Shown here piece after piece: positions 31,701-46,700 of a DNA stretch of 64,000 bases (positions within the stretch are counted from its first letter, which is position 1; the number at the start of each line of letters is the position of its first letter). The notes under the pieces were generated by a model. It saw nothing but the letters and a program-made list of their open reading frames with translations, had not been told where the DNA came from and searched no databases. This DNA comes from Phalacrocorax aristotelis (Eukaryota > Chordata > Aves > Suliformes > Phalacrocoracidae), in contig NC_134276.1 of the NCBI RefSeq assembly GCF_949628215.1, positions 135,284,125 to 135,348,124 of the forward strand, written 5' to 3'. Position numbers and translations under genes: made by a program.

Positions 31701-34700
31701 GCTGCCCACCCTCGCGCTCCCACGGGCACCCCCAGCCTCGCACTCACCTGTCTCGTAGTAGTCATAGACCTTCACCTGAGCTGGCTTCAGGCCCTGCACA
31801 GGGATGTCCCGCTCCACCGTGAAGGAGAAGCTGAGGGTCTCGCTGCTCAACTGGGGAAGGGAAGCAGTGGAGGCTCAGGGGCGGCTCGGCACTGCCCCAG
31901 GCTCCCCTGCGCCTCCACGCTGCCCCCCAGCTCCCTCGCTCTCCCCTGGCACCCGTGCCTGGGCCCTGGGGGCGCAGGGGCTGCAGGCCTGGCTGAGGGG
32001 CCAGGGGAAGCCCTGGGGCCTTTCCTCACACTGGGGGAGGCTCTGGCTGGTGGGGAGGTCAGGGCCCGATCTGTGCACGCGGCGGAGGGAAAGGCTGCTG
32101 AGGGCTGGGAGGAAAGGGCCACTTGTAAGTCTGAAAGGTCAGCAAAAGGCAGTATGGGTTTCAGTCCTGTTCTTGTCAGATCCACGGTAGTTTTGAGTCC
32201 CACATCTTTTGCCCTGTCTGGCCAAATGTCCCAATGCCTGTGTTTCTGACTTGTCGTCTCCCCAGACGGATACTCGCCTTTTCCAGGTACACCAGGACAT
32301 GGTTGGTACTCAACTCTGTGCGCTCAATAACAGAGCGGCCTTCCAGCTGTAAGAAAGAAGACCAAGATGTTACTGCATTGAGGGTGGCCTCCTTGTGCCC
32401 TTACACAGCCCCACGGATGGGATGTATTGCGGATGAAACACGGGGGTACTCAGGGAACTGAGTCTGCAGCACAGAACTGCCACCTCAGTGTGCCACTAGG
32501 TATCATGGTCTGCAAGCCTTCCCTTCGCCAGCCTGGCTGATGAAGTACGGCCTCGCTGCAGCAGAGACTAAGCGCTGGCTCAAGCACAGTGATGGAATGA
32601 TTCAATGAAAATACATTCCTTCTGGCTTGCTAGTTCTGCAGTACCTTATGGCTGCCTCTATTTTCCAGACCATGCACCTGCTCAGCATCTCAGAGAGTGA
32701 CCCGAGACCTCAACAGTTATGATGCTATTCGGTGGTGTCAGGTCGGCACAGGGAAAAAGGAAGCGGCACTGCTTTTGAATGTCCTACGCGCAGACAAAGC
32801 TTTTAGGGAGCTATCAGGACACAGAGATAATCAAGGTGCCCATCACCATTCTAAAGGAAAAATGGCGTTGTCTGTTTTTCCTAGATTCCTCACATTGTCT
32901 CCCCTTGTGCTGGCCTGGAGCCAGGAAAGAGAAGAAAACACTGTACACAGCAAAAGTGCGGAAGACAATGGCAAGATCAAGCTGATTCCAACCCTGAAGC
33001 CCTCCACTTTGCTACAGACACTTGGAAGGTATCTTGAAGAGAAGAAGCTGGGTCTTGCTTGTTTGACAAACAGGCTCCTACCTTCCTCACGGAGGACTTC
33101 ACGGGGATGAATCCTGACAGCATCTTCACGTCAACAATCACCATGTTGGAGCCATTGCGCTCCCCAGTATAACTAAGGAACCGAGCAACAAAGGTTCAGT
33201 GCACCTCAAGTCGCAGCTGGGGACACTTCCAGCTTTTCCATAATGCTTGGCACCCCACCACATCCTGACAGTCCAGCACCTTCTTCTCCAGCTATGCCAG
33301 GGCCTCCTAGTCACCTATGCAGCCTCTCACTAGCCCAGCCCTGGACTGCCCACACAGCTCCACCACTGCAGGACACGCCCTTCCTCCACAGCCGCTTCTC
33401 CCAGCCCAGCTGCTTCCTGCCCACTTTTCCAGGGATGCACCACCCCTCCAGGGCTTCCAGACTGGCTCACCCGGGACCACCAGACCTCCTCCAGCTCCCG
33501 TGGCTTCTTGGGAAGACTCAGACCCAAGTGCAGACTCACCTGACATTTATGCCTATGTCAAAGACCTTGTGAGCCTTGGAGTCCTCACACGTCTCTGGGA
33601 TCGTGTACACATGGAGCATGAAGGGTGCATCCTCCTGTGTGGGCTGCACGTTGTACCTCAGGCTTGTCTAGGGGAGGACAATCAGTTCTGAGCGAGTATG
33701 TGTACGTGAGGATCCTTTCCTCCTTCCCTCCTTCCCTCCCTCCCTGCCTCTCTCTCTCCTCCACACACCTCTACTCGTCTCCTCTCCCTTCTCCCAGAGT
33801 TCTCCTTCCCACTCCTCCCCTCTCCCCTGTCCCTTCTGTCCCTTCCCTCCCTGGCTCCTGTTTGGCAAGGGGCTCTCCTCATAGGATGGCGCCTGCCCCC
33901 ATCACCCTCACCTGCAGGTAGACGCAGCCTTCGCCAGACACCTCTGTGCTGTACTCCCCTGGCACCTGGGGCAGGGGCACGTGCTGGAGCAGCAGCCGGT
34001 TTGTGGGATCCACTTGGAAGTCTTGCTGGAAGTCCCCTCCAGATCGCAGGGTCACTTTGGAAGCTGCTCCGCTCTTGGCATAAGTGACAGCTCCGTACAG
34101 GGACAGGGCTTGGAGAGCCACCACTGTGTCCTGAAAGAGATGGGTCCCAGCACCCAGGGGAATACAGTCAGCCTCTCCACAGCCTGTTCTGCCACGGCCT
34201 GCCCTTTGCTGTCGGGCAGGCATGCTTCCCTCCATTCTTCACTTTCTCTGGGTACAAGTACAAAGGAGAGGGAGAAAGAGAGCAGCTTTTGCATGTTTCC
34301 ATTCCCTTCCTGTGTCCTCTGCACAGCAGTTGCATGTTCCCTGAGCTCCCTGGTGTGGAGCTCTGTGCAGCCTTCACTTGCTCACCACAGGGTGAGGCAG
34401 CAACTTCATATGCACAGAGAAATTGGCGTGGGAGCCCACTCCAATGGCACAGACACACGTCCCTTGTGTCCCTACCGTTCTGCCCCACTGTGTCAAGAAA
34501 GCCAGGTCCTTAACCACAATATCCGTCATTCCCAGAGGCACGACCTGACATACTAGCCTCTTGGGACCCTGGCAACCATGGTAGACACTGCACGGCAGTC
34601 CCTGTCCTGGTGAGCCTCCCTGTGCTCCCACCTGCGTGTCGGACACTTCCCACCTTCTGACGTTGGTGTGGGAGGCCGCAGGACAGAAGCAGCTCACCTG

Positions 34701-37700
34701 GGTGGAGGAGAAGCCTCCATTGGGATTCTGCTGACTGCTGATCCACTTTGCAATAAGAGATGCAAATGACAGCTCCTCCTGGGAAGGTGCCGGCTGCGTG
34801 GTGAGGTAAGCAAGGAGCACGTAGGCCGTCATCTCCACTTCAGCAGAAGGAGCTCGGTAACGGTAGTACGGGAGATCAACCTCTGGCTCTTTTCCCGGCC
34901 GTTGCCAATGAACAGACCCATCTTCTTCACAGGAGGCAGGGAGCACGGAGACAAGACAACAAGCCATTATTAGTTGTTGTTGAAAGGCAGTTCTTGATCT
35001 GCTGCCGGTCCAGTTGGGAGGACAGAGCCTCCAGGATGCCTCTGTCACGTAGGGTGAAACGGGAAGGGTTAGACAGCTCTTTGCTTGCTGCAACTAGTAT
35101 AAGACTGCTGAGGCTCAGTCCTCAGGCCTGGATACCGCTTTGTCCTACACTCCAGATTCATGAAGGCGTTTATGGGCTTGCGCACAAGGCTGGCACTGCT
35201 TCCCTTCTTGAGTACAGATGCCAGGACTGGGCAGTGACAAGCTCTGTGAGGCAAAATGACCCAAGGACTGTGAGCAGGGCTTGATAGTCGCATGCAGGTG
35301 GAAAAGGCAAAAGGTGCTGGGGATACGTCTTTCACAACCCTGCTACCCAATGCTTGGGCAAACCCTCTGTCCAGTCTGACTTTGCCAGAATGCTTCCGAG
35401 TCGTTACGTGATTTCCTGGAAGACTCAGAGCTTATGCTATGGCCTCCAAAATTACCTGTATGTTCATTTTCTCTCTCCGCTCATGAAGCTCCTCGCTGAG
35501 GTACTCTCCCTTGTGCTGTGCGAGGTCAGCTTTGTGCTATGTTGAGCACGTGCACTGGAAGGAGTGGCCACAAACACTGCTGAGTCCTTGCTAAGCAGTG
35601 CCTGGTGTGGCAAGGGGAGCAGTCTGAGGAGAGATGCCAGCAGAGCTACCCTTTAGTTCAGCACCAATGGGGGATGGTGTCTGGTGCTTCCTGATGGACT
35701 CCCTCGGAGCAGAGAAGTAGGAGTGGGCACTGAGAAAGAGTTCTCAAAAACACAACCCCTTTGCATAAGTTTTTCCTCTCTCACCACCTTCCCTCACTCA
35801 CAGAAGCCATTTCCCGCTGTCATTGCTCCACCAATAAATGTCACTTTATCAACAGAAAATGTAAGGCCAATGGGCTGGAAGAAAGAGCTGTCCCACCAGA
35901 AGCACTCACCCTTTTTCACGGCTTCCTTTTCAAGTGAACCAAGCAATGCCTTCCGCTTCTCTCCCTTCCCTGCCAAGGCGAAGGTGTATGCCAGGAGTGC
36001 CTTGGTGTACACGTGGTTTTCTTTCTCATCCGCTGCTGTTTCCAGGCAGAACAGAGCGTTACGCACCACTGAGTGCTGGAAGGAGAGAAAGACTGAGCTG
36101 GAGCAGCCAGAGCTCACACTTAGGCCTGTCTTAGAACAACAGGAATCAGATGGTTCCTATGGAGCATTGCCACCCCCACTCTCCTGTCTGACAAAGATTA
36201 TACCATTACGTATCCCTTCCTCTCCAGGTCCAAAACCCACTTGGAAAAAATGGGCAGCGAAAGGCTCTTTCTTATCTTGTGTCAGCTTTTCTTTAATACA
36301 TCTTGTTTTAATGTTTTTTTCCAGTTTATGTAAAGACTGTGAAGCAGGGCTCCAACACTTCTGTCTTGAGAAGGATGACTGGCCTGATTGTGTCTCAGAG
36401 CAAGGGAAGTTCTCTGGTACACTTCCTCTCTGTCAATGTACTGGGTAGTTGCTTTCCTCCTCTAGTTGTCACCCTGAGACTGTTCTCTGCTTTGAGTCTC
36501 TGCTCTATCCTTTCCTTTTAGTGTTTAGTTCCCCTTGTCCAGGGCCTTCTGAAAAAATTTCATTTTGCTGGAACTTGATAATGTAGCTTCTAGTTTGGAG
36601 ATAAATTCTATCTCTGCACAAGAAAGAATATCTTTTTTCCTATTTTGTGGAATATTTTTTGTGACACGTAGCATCAACAATGCATTTCTTTTTGAAGCCA
36701 GAATCTCATATATGGTTTAAGAGCACAACTGCTACAGCAAAGCAAAATGTAGCTACTTTACATAGTGTTAAGCAACAGACACTGTGACTCCGTGACCTTA
36801 CAGCAAGACACATGACTGTTCCTCATTTGTGACAGAAAAACTGGTATAAAATTGAAGCAATAAGCAGTGTGCAGGGGGGCATGCCACAATCTGAAGCCTA
36901 GCAGCACATTTACAGCTTAATCAATGGTCTAGAAGGAAAAGACTTATTTTTCAGTGGCTTTGTACTTTGCCTTCACTGTGTGTGTACTGGAAGATTAAAT
37001 CTTTTGTGGTCACTTTGGAGAAGCAATTCAGCTCTTTCTGAGAAAGCAAAGAATAAAAAAATTGGCTGGGGCTATGCCTCACCTAAGGTTTCCTATGCTT
37101 ACTACTGTTTGTAAGGTAAGTGTTGGGGAGGAGTTCGGTCTAATGACAGAACACGGCAGTAGATATGCATGCTGAAGACAGTACTAATAAGTTTTTTATG
37201 AAGGACCTAATATGGCTTATTTTACTTACAGAACTACTGTGTACGCTTTCCAATAGCATTAAATACCTAAGGGCTGTGCTGTTCAAGCACCTTAACTTGA
37301 AATGCACCCATATCCCAATCAGATTCTGACAAACCCCCTCACATTCAGTGGCACTTCTAGGTTCAGACAGGGAGATAAAAAACATTCTCGTTATCCAACA
37401 CGGTTCTGCTTGGGAACTTGCCTTCTAAACACAACCCATACCAAAGAAAGAATACTCTTCTGGTGAAGTTAGTATCGTCCATGTCACCCTGCTGACAAAA
37501 TAATTCCTTCTGCTCATTTTCACTATACAGGAAAAAATTGCAACACAAAATAGACCCTACTGAAGTTGGAGCAGAGATATTACAGCAGCCCGGCAACCAT
37601 CCTGGCTCAGCAGTCCTTCTGCTGCAATTCATACCCCAATTTTACCTGCACCAGAGGCTTGTCTCACAGTGAGGGGATCAGGGATCAGAATGACCAAACC

Positions 37701-40700
37701 CCCTTTGCTTTTAAATAGGCCTCAGGCTTCTCACAGACTACCATTCATGGTATTCCCGATAGGCGTACCTTATTCCCCAAGCATTAAGAATGGGGATTTT
37801 CCATAAAACAATCTAGAAGAGGCAGAGAAAATAAGAATGAATCCCTGAGTGTGCCACCTTTTTTTATAGACCTGTTATTGTGCTGTTGTGTCAACACAAT
37901 AGGCCCATACAAATGGTTCAAGAGGAATGTACTATTCCAACAAACAAAAGGAGATTTTTGTGGGTGTAGAAAACCCATTTGGCTCATTTCAGAGATGTGC
38001 TCTTCTAAAGGAGCAAAAGATTGATTCTCTACCAAAGAACTCAGAATAAGTTTAAGTGAAATGTGTATATGGGAGACAGGATTGCACAGAGGAGGAAGAC
38101 GGAGGAAAAATGTTATTCCAGTCTAGGCTTGAATGGAAAGAATATTCAGACAGGATTTCTTCCTTCAGAAGGTAATCTGGGGGGTCACTAGTAGGGCAGG
38201 TTAGTACCATCTATGGTTCAGCTTGGGGTACAGACACATACAGTTACAGGCAGAGGAATCTGCAGCAATGCAATAATGATGTAGGCCGTCAGTGTGATCT
38301 CATCATTCACTCCACCCTGCAGGAAAGCAGAAAAGTAGATGTTGATTCCACACAGCACCACTGGCTTCTCCTTGTGCTATGTACCTATATCATGCAGTGA
38401 CAAATTCTTCCTAGCTTCCTTCTCATGGTAAGTCCTTCAGAAGCTGCTGTTGGCTTCTTCCTGCTTCTGTGATAACTCAATATTTGACTCCCCCTCTTCC
38501 CCAACCCCCAAGTGCTGAAATAGCTCTGTTGGTCCCAGAGTGACTTATGGTCAAGTTCCAGCCTGGCAAAGCCCATGTGGAGCTGACCAGACAGATATGT
38601 TACCTTCATGGCATTGTTCAGAAGTGTCCCAGAACTGCGGAAACAGCCGTTCTCCTTCTGCTTTTGAGTGAGCCAGACCAAAGCATCCTGGATATGCTTC
38701 TCATCTATGAAGATGTAAGGCCGGGCCTGGGCAAAGGACTTGAGGACAAAGGCTGTGAGCCTGAAAGTGACAGAGGGAACTGAGACATCCTGAGCAGACC
38801 CTGTATCCATCATAGGTCATAGGGCCCATGTGGGCACCACTATTCTGGAAGAAAGCAGTAGAGCCTACAGGACTTGATCGGGGGGCTGGCTGGAAACTGT
38901 GAGCTAGCTTAGTGACTTAGTGAGATAGCGACCAATGGTAAATGGAGCCTGCCATTCATAGCCCTGAGGGCTGCAGGTAGGTGGGCAATGGTACTCTGGG
39001 GATTCATCAGCATCTTCTGCTAACAAGAACTAGCTTGGGCATCCTGCAGGTCACCCTCACTTGAGCTGAAGAAGGGTATCAGGGGAGTTAAGTAGCTATC
39101 ATGGTGGCACTGCAAACCTAAAAGTCATCTCCCTTAGCACCCTCCCCTACTCTGCTATTCCACATGATTATCCTATGATGCCATGATTATAAACTCATCT
39201 CCACCTCGACTTCAACCTCTGCAATGACCAAGCACAAGATAGTACTGAGGAAAGGGTGGGCATGAAAAGCAGAAATGAAAAGCCAGTGGTACTGAAGTCT
39301 TACCAGCTATTCCCAATCTGACCATAACGGGGCCCAAAGGTGCTATAAGAACCATCCCAGTGTTTGTAGTTCAATTGCCTTTGATACCCTAAAATAGAGA
39401 GTGGAAGAATGTTTTAGTTGTCACAGTACTTTTCAAGGAGCGATGCAATGGAAATATAGCAGAAGTGGGACACAGTGGCCTTCTTATGGCGCAAGTGTGA
39501 ACTACACTGCTCAGTGTTACAGTGGAACTTCATGCAAACACACAGTTCTGAGTACCTCCATCCCTGTGCTCTTCCTCTCTCCTAAAAGACCTGGAAACTG
39601 GGTATCTGTGGTCATGGCTGCCCTTTGCCTGAGGCTTGATGTGGAGATGTAAATGTATCCCAGACTTGAGAGAAATGGAAAAACAGTTCCCAGTGGAGAA
39701 CAGAATACAAAGGGGAGCCCCACACCAGACAGGGATGCAGAAAACAGGATAATTTTCATTGGAGGAAGTGCAATTTTTCCATTAAATAACTGAATAAAAA
39801 CAGTCCCTTGTAATATCCGCAGATACCTACCATGTCCATATGTACCAATGTTATGTCTGCCATAGTGTGTTAAAACTAGCGTGTTAAAATTCTGGCCTAG
39901 TCAAAGGTGAGTGACACTTTCCAAATCTTAATCCGAAGGAGGGTCCGAGATCTACATAAGCAGCTGCCATAATTAATGGTTGCAGCTGCCATGATTAATG
40001 GTTGCAGCCTGATTTATCTATTTCATATACCCCTTTTCTTATGGGGAGAACTCTGAGTTATTGCCAGTTCTGGACTACTTCTGTGTTCCTGTTTGAATGC
40101 TGTCATCTCTCACCCTGCACCTCCACCTGAGTGCAGGATTCTCTTTCTTATATATATTGTATTATATACACCTGACCTATCACATGTTCCCTTAATGCAC
40201 CAGGACAACCTCCCCCAGATCATACATGCCAGTGGCCAGTAGTGTCCTTATGCAGTTGTCATGGGAAGGAGTGAACTGAGAAGCAAAAGCCCTGTCCCAG
40301 CTCACCGCTCACTAAGTATCCGATGGCCTTGGATTTGACCTCCTCACTCAGCTGCCCTGTCTTGTTCAGATACTCCAGGACATAGATGTTGGGTGCAAAC
40401 AGGACCATGTTCTGCTCCCCACAGCCAAATGGCATCTGGAGGAGCTGGTGCAGGTTCTGCATGGCAGTGCCCATGATGTCGCCTGGGGAACGGGACAATT
40501 TCCAGTGTAAATTAGCACAGTTTAGGGCTTGCCAGTAGACTGAGCACAGCCTGAAGAAACATGGCAGTATTTCAGAATAGCAAGTGACACTCCAAGAATG
40601 CTTCACTTACCAAGCACTGTGAAATATGCTCTGGCTGAGCCATCCACCACAGTCTCTGGGAGAACCAGGGAGACTGACTCTGACGTTGACTTTTCTGGGT

Positions 40701-43700
40701 TAAAAAACAGATCGATTTGGCTACAGTTCTGGGTATATCTACATGCCTGGGTAGCAGCTAAGAGGGTGAGACACTGTTCCCTGCACAGGGTTTTCCTGCT
40801 GTCAACAAATCCATTCCTCCATAATTTTGCAGTGGAAGCTTTCCATTCTGCAAATATTTTGTTGGGCCTACAACACCCTCACAGACAGTCACACACTTCC
40901 ACATGGCACTATCTGCTGTCCTTGACTGACAAATAGACTTTCCAGCCTATCTTTCTGGCCTCTTCTGCTTTGGTGGGCAGACCATGGCCACCACCATTGT
41001 ATGAAAGATGTTAGAGATAACCCTATTAAATCCCAGATATTCTCTCCCAACAGGGGCCTGGCCGGCCTCGGTTCTGAAGAGATAAGCTTCTGCCGAAGAC
41101 TGCAGGGACTATTACAGCCTTAGCTCTTGTCCTTTAGAAAGAATTAGTTTCACTACCAATGGGACATGCATCTAGTTTGTTCAATTTTATCAGATCCCTA
41201 CACCTTTGTTCTTAGAGCGGAGCATTCACAAACCTCGTCTTCTCCCTTTGTCTTTAGTCTCTACCTCAGCAAAGAAGGTCTTAGAAAGCAAAAGGCTCTT
41301 ACCAGATGCGCAGAGCACAGTGTTGTAGGTAGTTTCCACCTCGGTCCCTTCTGGCTTGGGGAGAAAAGGAAAACAAACAAACAAACAAAAAAAAACACAA
41401 AAGGAAAGAAAACCAAAAGGAGTAAATATCAAGAGGGAATCTAAAATGGACTCTAAGAAAATTAAATACTTATAAATTCTCCTGTGGTAATAACTTCATT
41501 ATATTGAAAAGTCTTTAGAAATTGCTTACAAAGTTTTTCCTCTGCATGCTAAACTGAGGATTACTGAGGACTGTAACATACTGGCTAATTACAGACATGA
41601 AATTTAGTACATGTTCTTTCCTTTCTTATTACTGAGAGAGGCCCTGCAGCTTCACAGGTTATGGTGCGGATAACGTGCAAGATGATGTTGCTGACAGCGC
41701 TAAGAGAGCCACGGGGCTCTGTCTTCCAAGGTGCTACCCACCTTGGCTCAGTCTAGCAGAACTCTTCAGACTGCGATGACAGCTGAGTGCCTGGGACGCT
41801 GGTAGGATATGTATGCAAGAGCTTTGACAAGTGACAACTAGAGCATTCCAATGCACCCAAAAGTCAAATACATGCCACAGACAACTGGTGATTACATCCC
41901 TCTGTTTCAAAAACTTCTAGCCTAATTTTTGAAGTCAGCAAAGAAGCCCTGTTTTCTGTTGAGCTGCTTGAAAACATTCTGCATAAAACTCAGGAATCAA
42001 ATATTTACTTGAAAACATACTTTAATCACAGTTCATTTCAGTGAGATTCTGGCATCATTTTTTTAACCTCCAAATAGGAGAGTTCCCATTGCTTCATTAC
42101 TGGTTCCCAACTTTTGCCAGCTGAAGTATTTTACCAGCATGTAAACAATGGTATTACCTTCACTTTCTCACACAGTTACAATACATTGTCTCTCATTATT
42201 CAGTATGAAAAGGCAGAGAAAGATTAAAGGGGGGGGGGGGGATAAAAAAATATTAGGATACTCTATGACAGACCTATATGCTTGTTTGAAAAGACACCTT
42301 CTGGTTTGTTTCAGTATGTCATTTTGAAATGCAACTAAATGTTTTGTTTGATTTTGAGCATTTCAACAGGAAATTAAAACATACAAACTGTAACTATTTG
42401 AAAGATTTTCCTTCCCAGCTGAGAAATTCCTTGGTGCAAAAAACATCCTATTTCCCAAAATGTTCTCAGCAAGGCTTGGTTACACAAGAGGCAAAAGGAC
42501 ACCCCGGGGGCTCTGGCACACTCCCTCTCTGAGGGATGCACGGCCTGCTGCAAGGGATACTGATATCCATGTGTTTGGGACAATGCAGCTCCACCCCAAG
42601 CAAATTACACTTTATCCACCCCTGTTAATTAACTGTTCAGCCTTGGATGCTGATCTCTGATTCTATCCAGTCAGGGCTTGCTGTATATGAATTACCTCAT
42701 TACAATAACAGGATAAGACCAGTAATCTCTCAGACATCCTGACAGCAGCGATTTTAATGCTCATTCAGTTATTTTCACTCCCCCGCCATCTGGGTGAAAA
42801 GACTTTACAGTTCTGATCTTCTAATATCTTCAAAGAACAAAATAAACACTCTTTTTCCTGAAGGTATTAGGAAACTTTCCTGAAATGTTAAACAGTTATT
42901 TGTGCCCTGATACACAAAATGCACTATACAATCAAAATCATTTGTAAATAAGTAAAATTAAAAAAAAATCCTAACAGATAGGATTGTAGTGCCATCATTG
43001 CATTCAGGTTAGCAAAACTTTTTCTGAAGTTACTTATTACATGAATCCTAGCTCTGCCTTACTAAAAATTGGAATGTCTGCAATGTAAGGAGGAGTTGCA
43101 ATGTCATATATTACTCCTGACTTTATTTTGTTGAATACGATTAACCCTTCCTGTCATGCGTAGGATTGACAATATTATGACACGTGATATTATATAGTTT
43201 TAACTATATAATGAGTTAGTACTCTCTTTTTGCTATTAATATCACAGGGAGTCTTATACTGTGGATTAATTTTATGACTGGCTATTTATCATGGGAAAAG
43301 CTGTGGTTTTATCATTACGAAACACTGCTTAAGGAAAAGAAATACACAAAAGAATACAAAAATAAAAAGTTAGTTCATACTGTTTTGAACATTCCTAAAA
43401 GGTAATAAAAGCAATTCAAAACAAGGATAGTAGCGGTTTTTTTAAAAAAAATTTGTTGATTGTGGTGACTGTTTCATATTCCAGAGTACTGGCCATATGC
43501 TGGAGGAGATGCATAAGGTTTCTGGCAAATCTTCCATTTACAACGTATCCCGGTGATTTATTACAGGTAAAATCAAAGAATTCTCATTCATCTTCCAGAT
43601 GAATTGTCTGGGACAAACATGTCATTATTGCCTGCCTTATTATTTCTGTCCCACTAAGTAATGTAATACCCTGCTTTTACTATGACATGGCAACATTATG

Positions 43701-46700
43701 AGTTATGGGTTGTATTGGCCTGTGTGAGATTTATCAATGCTTCTTTCATAAAAGTGTGCAGAGTAAGAGTCACACAAGCCACTACTGCTGCTATCATGCT
43801 AAAACAGAAAACCTTTATCATGCAGGAACTGTTGCTGTGGATGATGACATCGTTATTACTTTTCTGTGCCACCAAACTCAGCAGCCCGCATACCTCCACC
43901 AGCAGCTGTCTGATGACTGTGTCCTTCCGCCCTTTCTCAGGGGTCTCCACAATGGCATTCCCACAGGGCTGCTGGTTCTGCAGGGCCTCAGTGCTCACCG
44001 AGAGCTCCACCTGCCCTGGAGGAAACAGGGGTCAGCCAGCCCTGCCAGGCAGAGCCAGGGAAATGTGGGTTTGTGTCTGTGCTGGGCACTCTCTGGTGCA
44101 TTACAGAGAAGCTTTTCCAAGAGGAGAATTAAACTCGAGACAGTGTTTTATCTTGATCCAGCTGCAGCTTTCTGGGCCACCTTCTTTGTGATGGCCACAC
44201 AAGCAGGTTTTAGACCATCATCAAGAAGACTAGTAGAGGGCAGGTTTTGTAAGTCAAACAGTCATCTTCTATAAGGCTTCAGAGAAAGCAAGATTTGATT
44301 AAAATATTTCAGTCCCAGCCACATTAAGCTAAGATATTCTCAGGTCCACAGCAGGAATGTCTGACTGCTTTGCATGCATTAAGGGAATTTGTGATTTCTA
44401 TTCAAATCTTAAAACAATGGCTCGTTACACCTAAATAGTTTGTTTAGGACCTGGAAACTGCACCCCAGTGTAGTGTCTCAACCTCAGGGTTGGACTGCTT
44501 ACTTCTGGCATAGACAAGATCGTCCAACCAGGTTTGGAGTCACCCAGCTCCTCACACCAAAGATCTGATGTCATCCACAGATATCTGATCCCAGTATTCT
44601 CTTTTTGTCCAGCCTCTTACCTAGAGATCTTGGTGTTACTGTCCAAGCCACAGTTTTCCTTTCATTCATGCAAATGCAGTAGGATTCTTCCTGCTTCTCT
44701 ACTGGTGTAGCCAGGAAATGAGTAGATTCAGCCAGAGACACACTGACCTGCCGGTTGTATAGAGAGGTGCAGAGAACCTGGGGTTACTGGAGACAGTGCA
44801 GTACATGGAAATGGGTAGTGGAGCTGGTTACACTGTGGGACTGAGAACCTTATAGATATTGCAGACCAAGAACTGGGTGATACAGGGGGAAAAGACTCAG
44901 ATGTGTACAATTGTGAGAGACTGGGGAGGTAAGTGTAAGAACAGAACATATATCTTTGGAAAGTAAACTGATTCTGGGAAAACAGAGAGCATGGACTAGT
45001 TGTGAGTTGTGTGAGTAAGGGCAAACCAATGACTACAAACTTAGCCATGAATTAAAGACCTCCCTCATGATTAGTTAGGTGAAGAAGTAAAACACTAGCA
45101 GTGGGAAAGCTGGTAAGGAAAAAAGGGAAAGTGGAATAAGGAACCTGAAAATAGCAAACAAAACAGGAAAGACAGGGAAATAAATGAGAGTGCATTGGAA
45201 TGGCTGGATCAGTGCCCCTCCTTGTCTCAGCTTCATTCCTTGTAGAATAAAAATCTGTATTTATAAAAAACTGAGTAAAGGTGATTGAGATTTTTTTCTA
45301 ATCACCTCCCAAATTCTATCCTGTCTTTTCTGTTGGTGGAAGAATGCAGATAAGAATAATGAAGCTATATATAGCTCTGCTCAGTGTCTTAGGGGCAGAC
45401 ACAATAAATCACAGGAACTCTGCATATTCCAGCAAATCTGGCATGATACTTTGTTGTGAGATGCTTATATGAGGTGTGACTAAATGTTGAACACGGTTAT
45501 CCACCCTGGTGAACCTGGAGTTTCCATGTGATTATGTGGTGATACTGTGGTCTGTGGATAACTCGTTTCATATTTCTATAGGATGACATAAATCTGTGAT
45601 GACAAGGCCAGGAGCCTCAGCAGCAGAGCTTTAGATTCTGAATCAAATGCAGCTTTCAAAACTTTGTTGGAAAAACTTATTTGCCCTTCAATAAATACAC
45701 CAAGAGTTCCTACATATGTACACCTACACGAAATTATCATCAGAGATCAGTCATCTGGCTTGGGAAACCAGTGGCCCATTGTAGCCCCTAAGCCATCAGA
45801 CTGAGCAAAGCTGTGAATGTCTCTTACCCTGATGCAGGCAGTCAGGTAGTTGAAAACGGTGGCTTTCAGCGTGAAGGACTCACCACGCACCACAGAGTAG
45901 GGCAGGGTGAGCTCTACAAAGAAGGGCTGAAAGGCTCTGAGGGACACTGTTGGGGACAGGCCAAAGCCCGTGTCTGCCGAAGTACAGAACGCATTGGCTT
46001 TCCACTCGGTGATGGTGTCAGGGATGGTCACGCCTAGATCAGCATTTCCCTCAGAGCTGGTGAGGGACAGAGAACAAGATTTCAGTTATATTCTGGTGAT
46101 CACCTATGTTTTTCTCAGCCTACTGAATAACACCTGCTGACAGCAAACTCCTGACCAGTTGGGATATGGGCACCGGCTTTTGCATGTCCTCCCAAACCAT
46201 CCTATGAAAAATCCTTCTGTCTACTAGAAATATCCCTCTCTGAAATAGTAATATTTCCACCGAGGCTTAAATACCTTCTGAGTTTCTGCCCCAGTGGCCA
46301 CACTCTACATGTGCATAAACACTTACTTCACTGAAACTATGTCCCAGATCCATGTCTCCGGGAAGTACTTCCGGACGGTCTCCACAGGATTGCCAGCAAC
46401 CATATGGTCTGTTATTTCATAGTCCAAATCTTCAAGCATATTCAATGCTGCGACTAGCAAATTTGTTCAAGGACAGGAAGTAAAGGAAAAGATGTGTCAA
46501 ACTCCATCCTAGATCAGGAGGATACTTTCCTTTCCAATAGTGCTTATTTTTAGCTAAAACTTTAAAATCGAAGGAACAACTTTGAAACCTTGGCCACTGG
46601 AAACAAATATATTCTCTGTGTCATCTCAATATTTAATTTTTCCTAATGTTGCTGCTCTTCTTATATAGATTGCACGAGGTTGAGCATTCTTCCCCCATTG

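Larger units (their letters stand above)
30975..36078 (-). repeat. Right arm of 5,104-bp inverted repeat
   Basis: Reverse complement of 19536-24639; see that entry. Holds exons 28-35 of gene B. The flanking bases differ at once from the partner (30974 and 36079). Confidence 0.96.
41355..43893 (-). other. Gene B intron 21
   Basis: 2.5 kb AT-rich intron with a (CAAA)n tract (41370-41399), a 13-G run (42229-42241) and a short AT hairpin (43189-43212). No exon or known transposon recognised. Confidence 0.65.

Noticed and set aside
35684-36448. 254-codon plus-strand open frame running out of the right arm
   Set aside because: Antisense to gene B exon 28 and intron; the chance frame changes partner sequence exactly at the arm edge.
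43189-43212. AT-rich hairpin as a regulatory RNA structure
   Set aside because: A 9-bp stem in an AT-rich intron is expected by chance.
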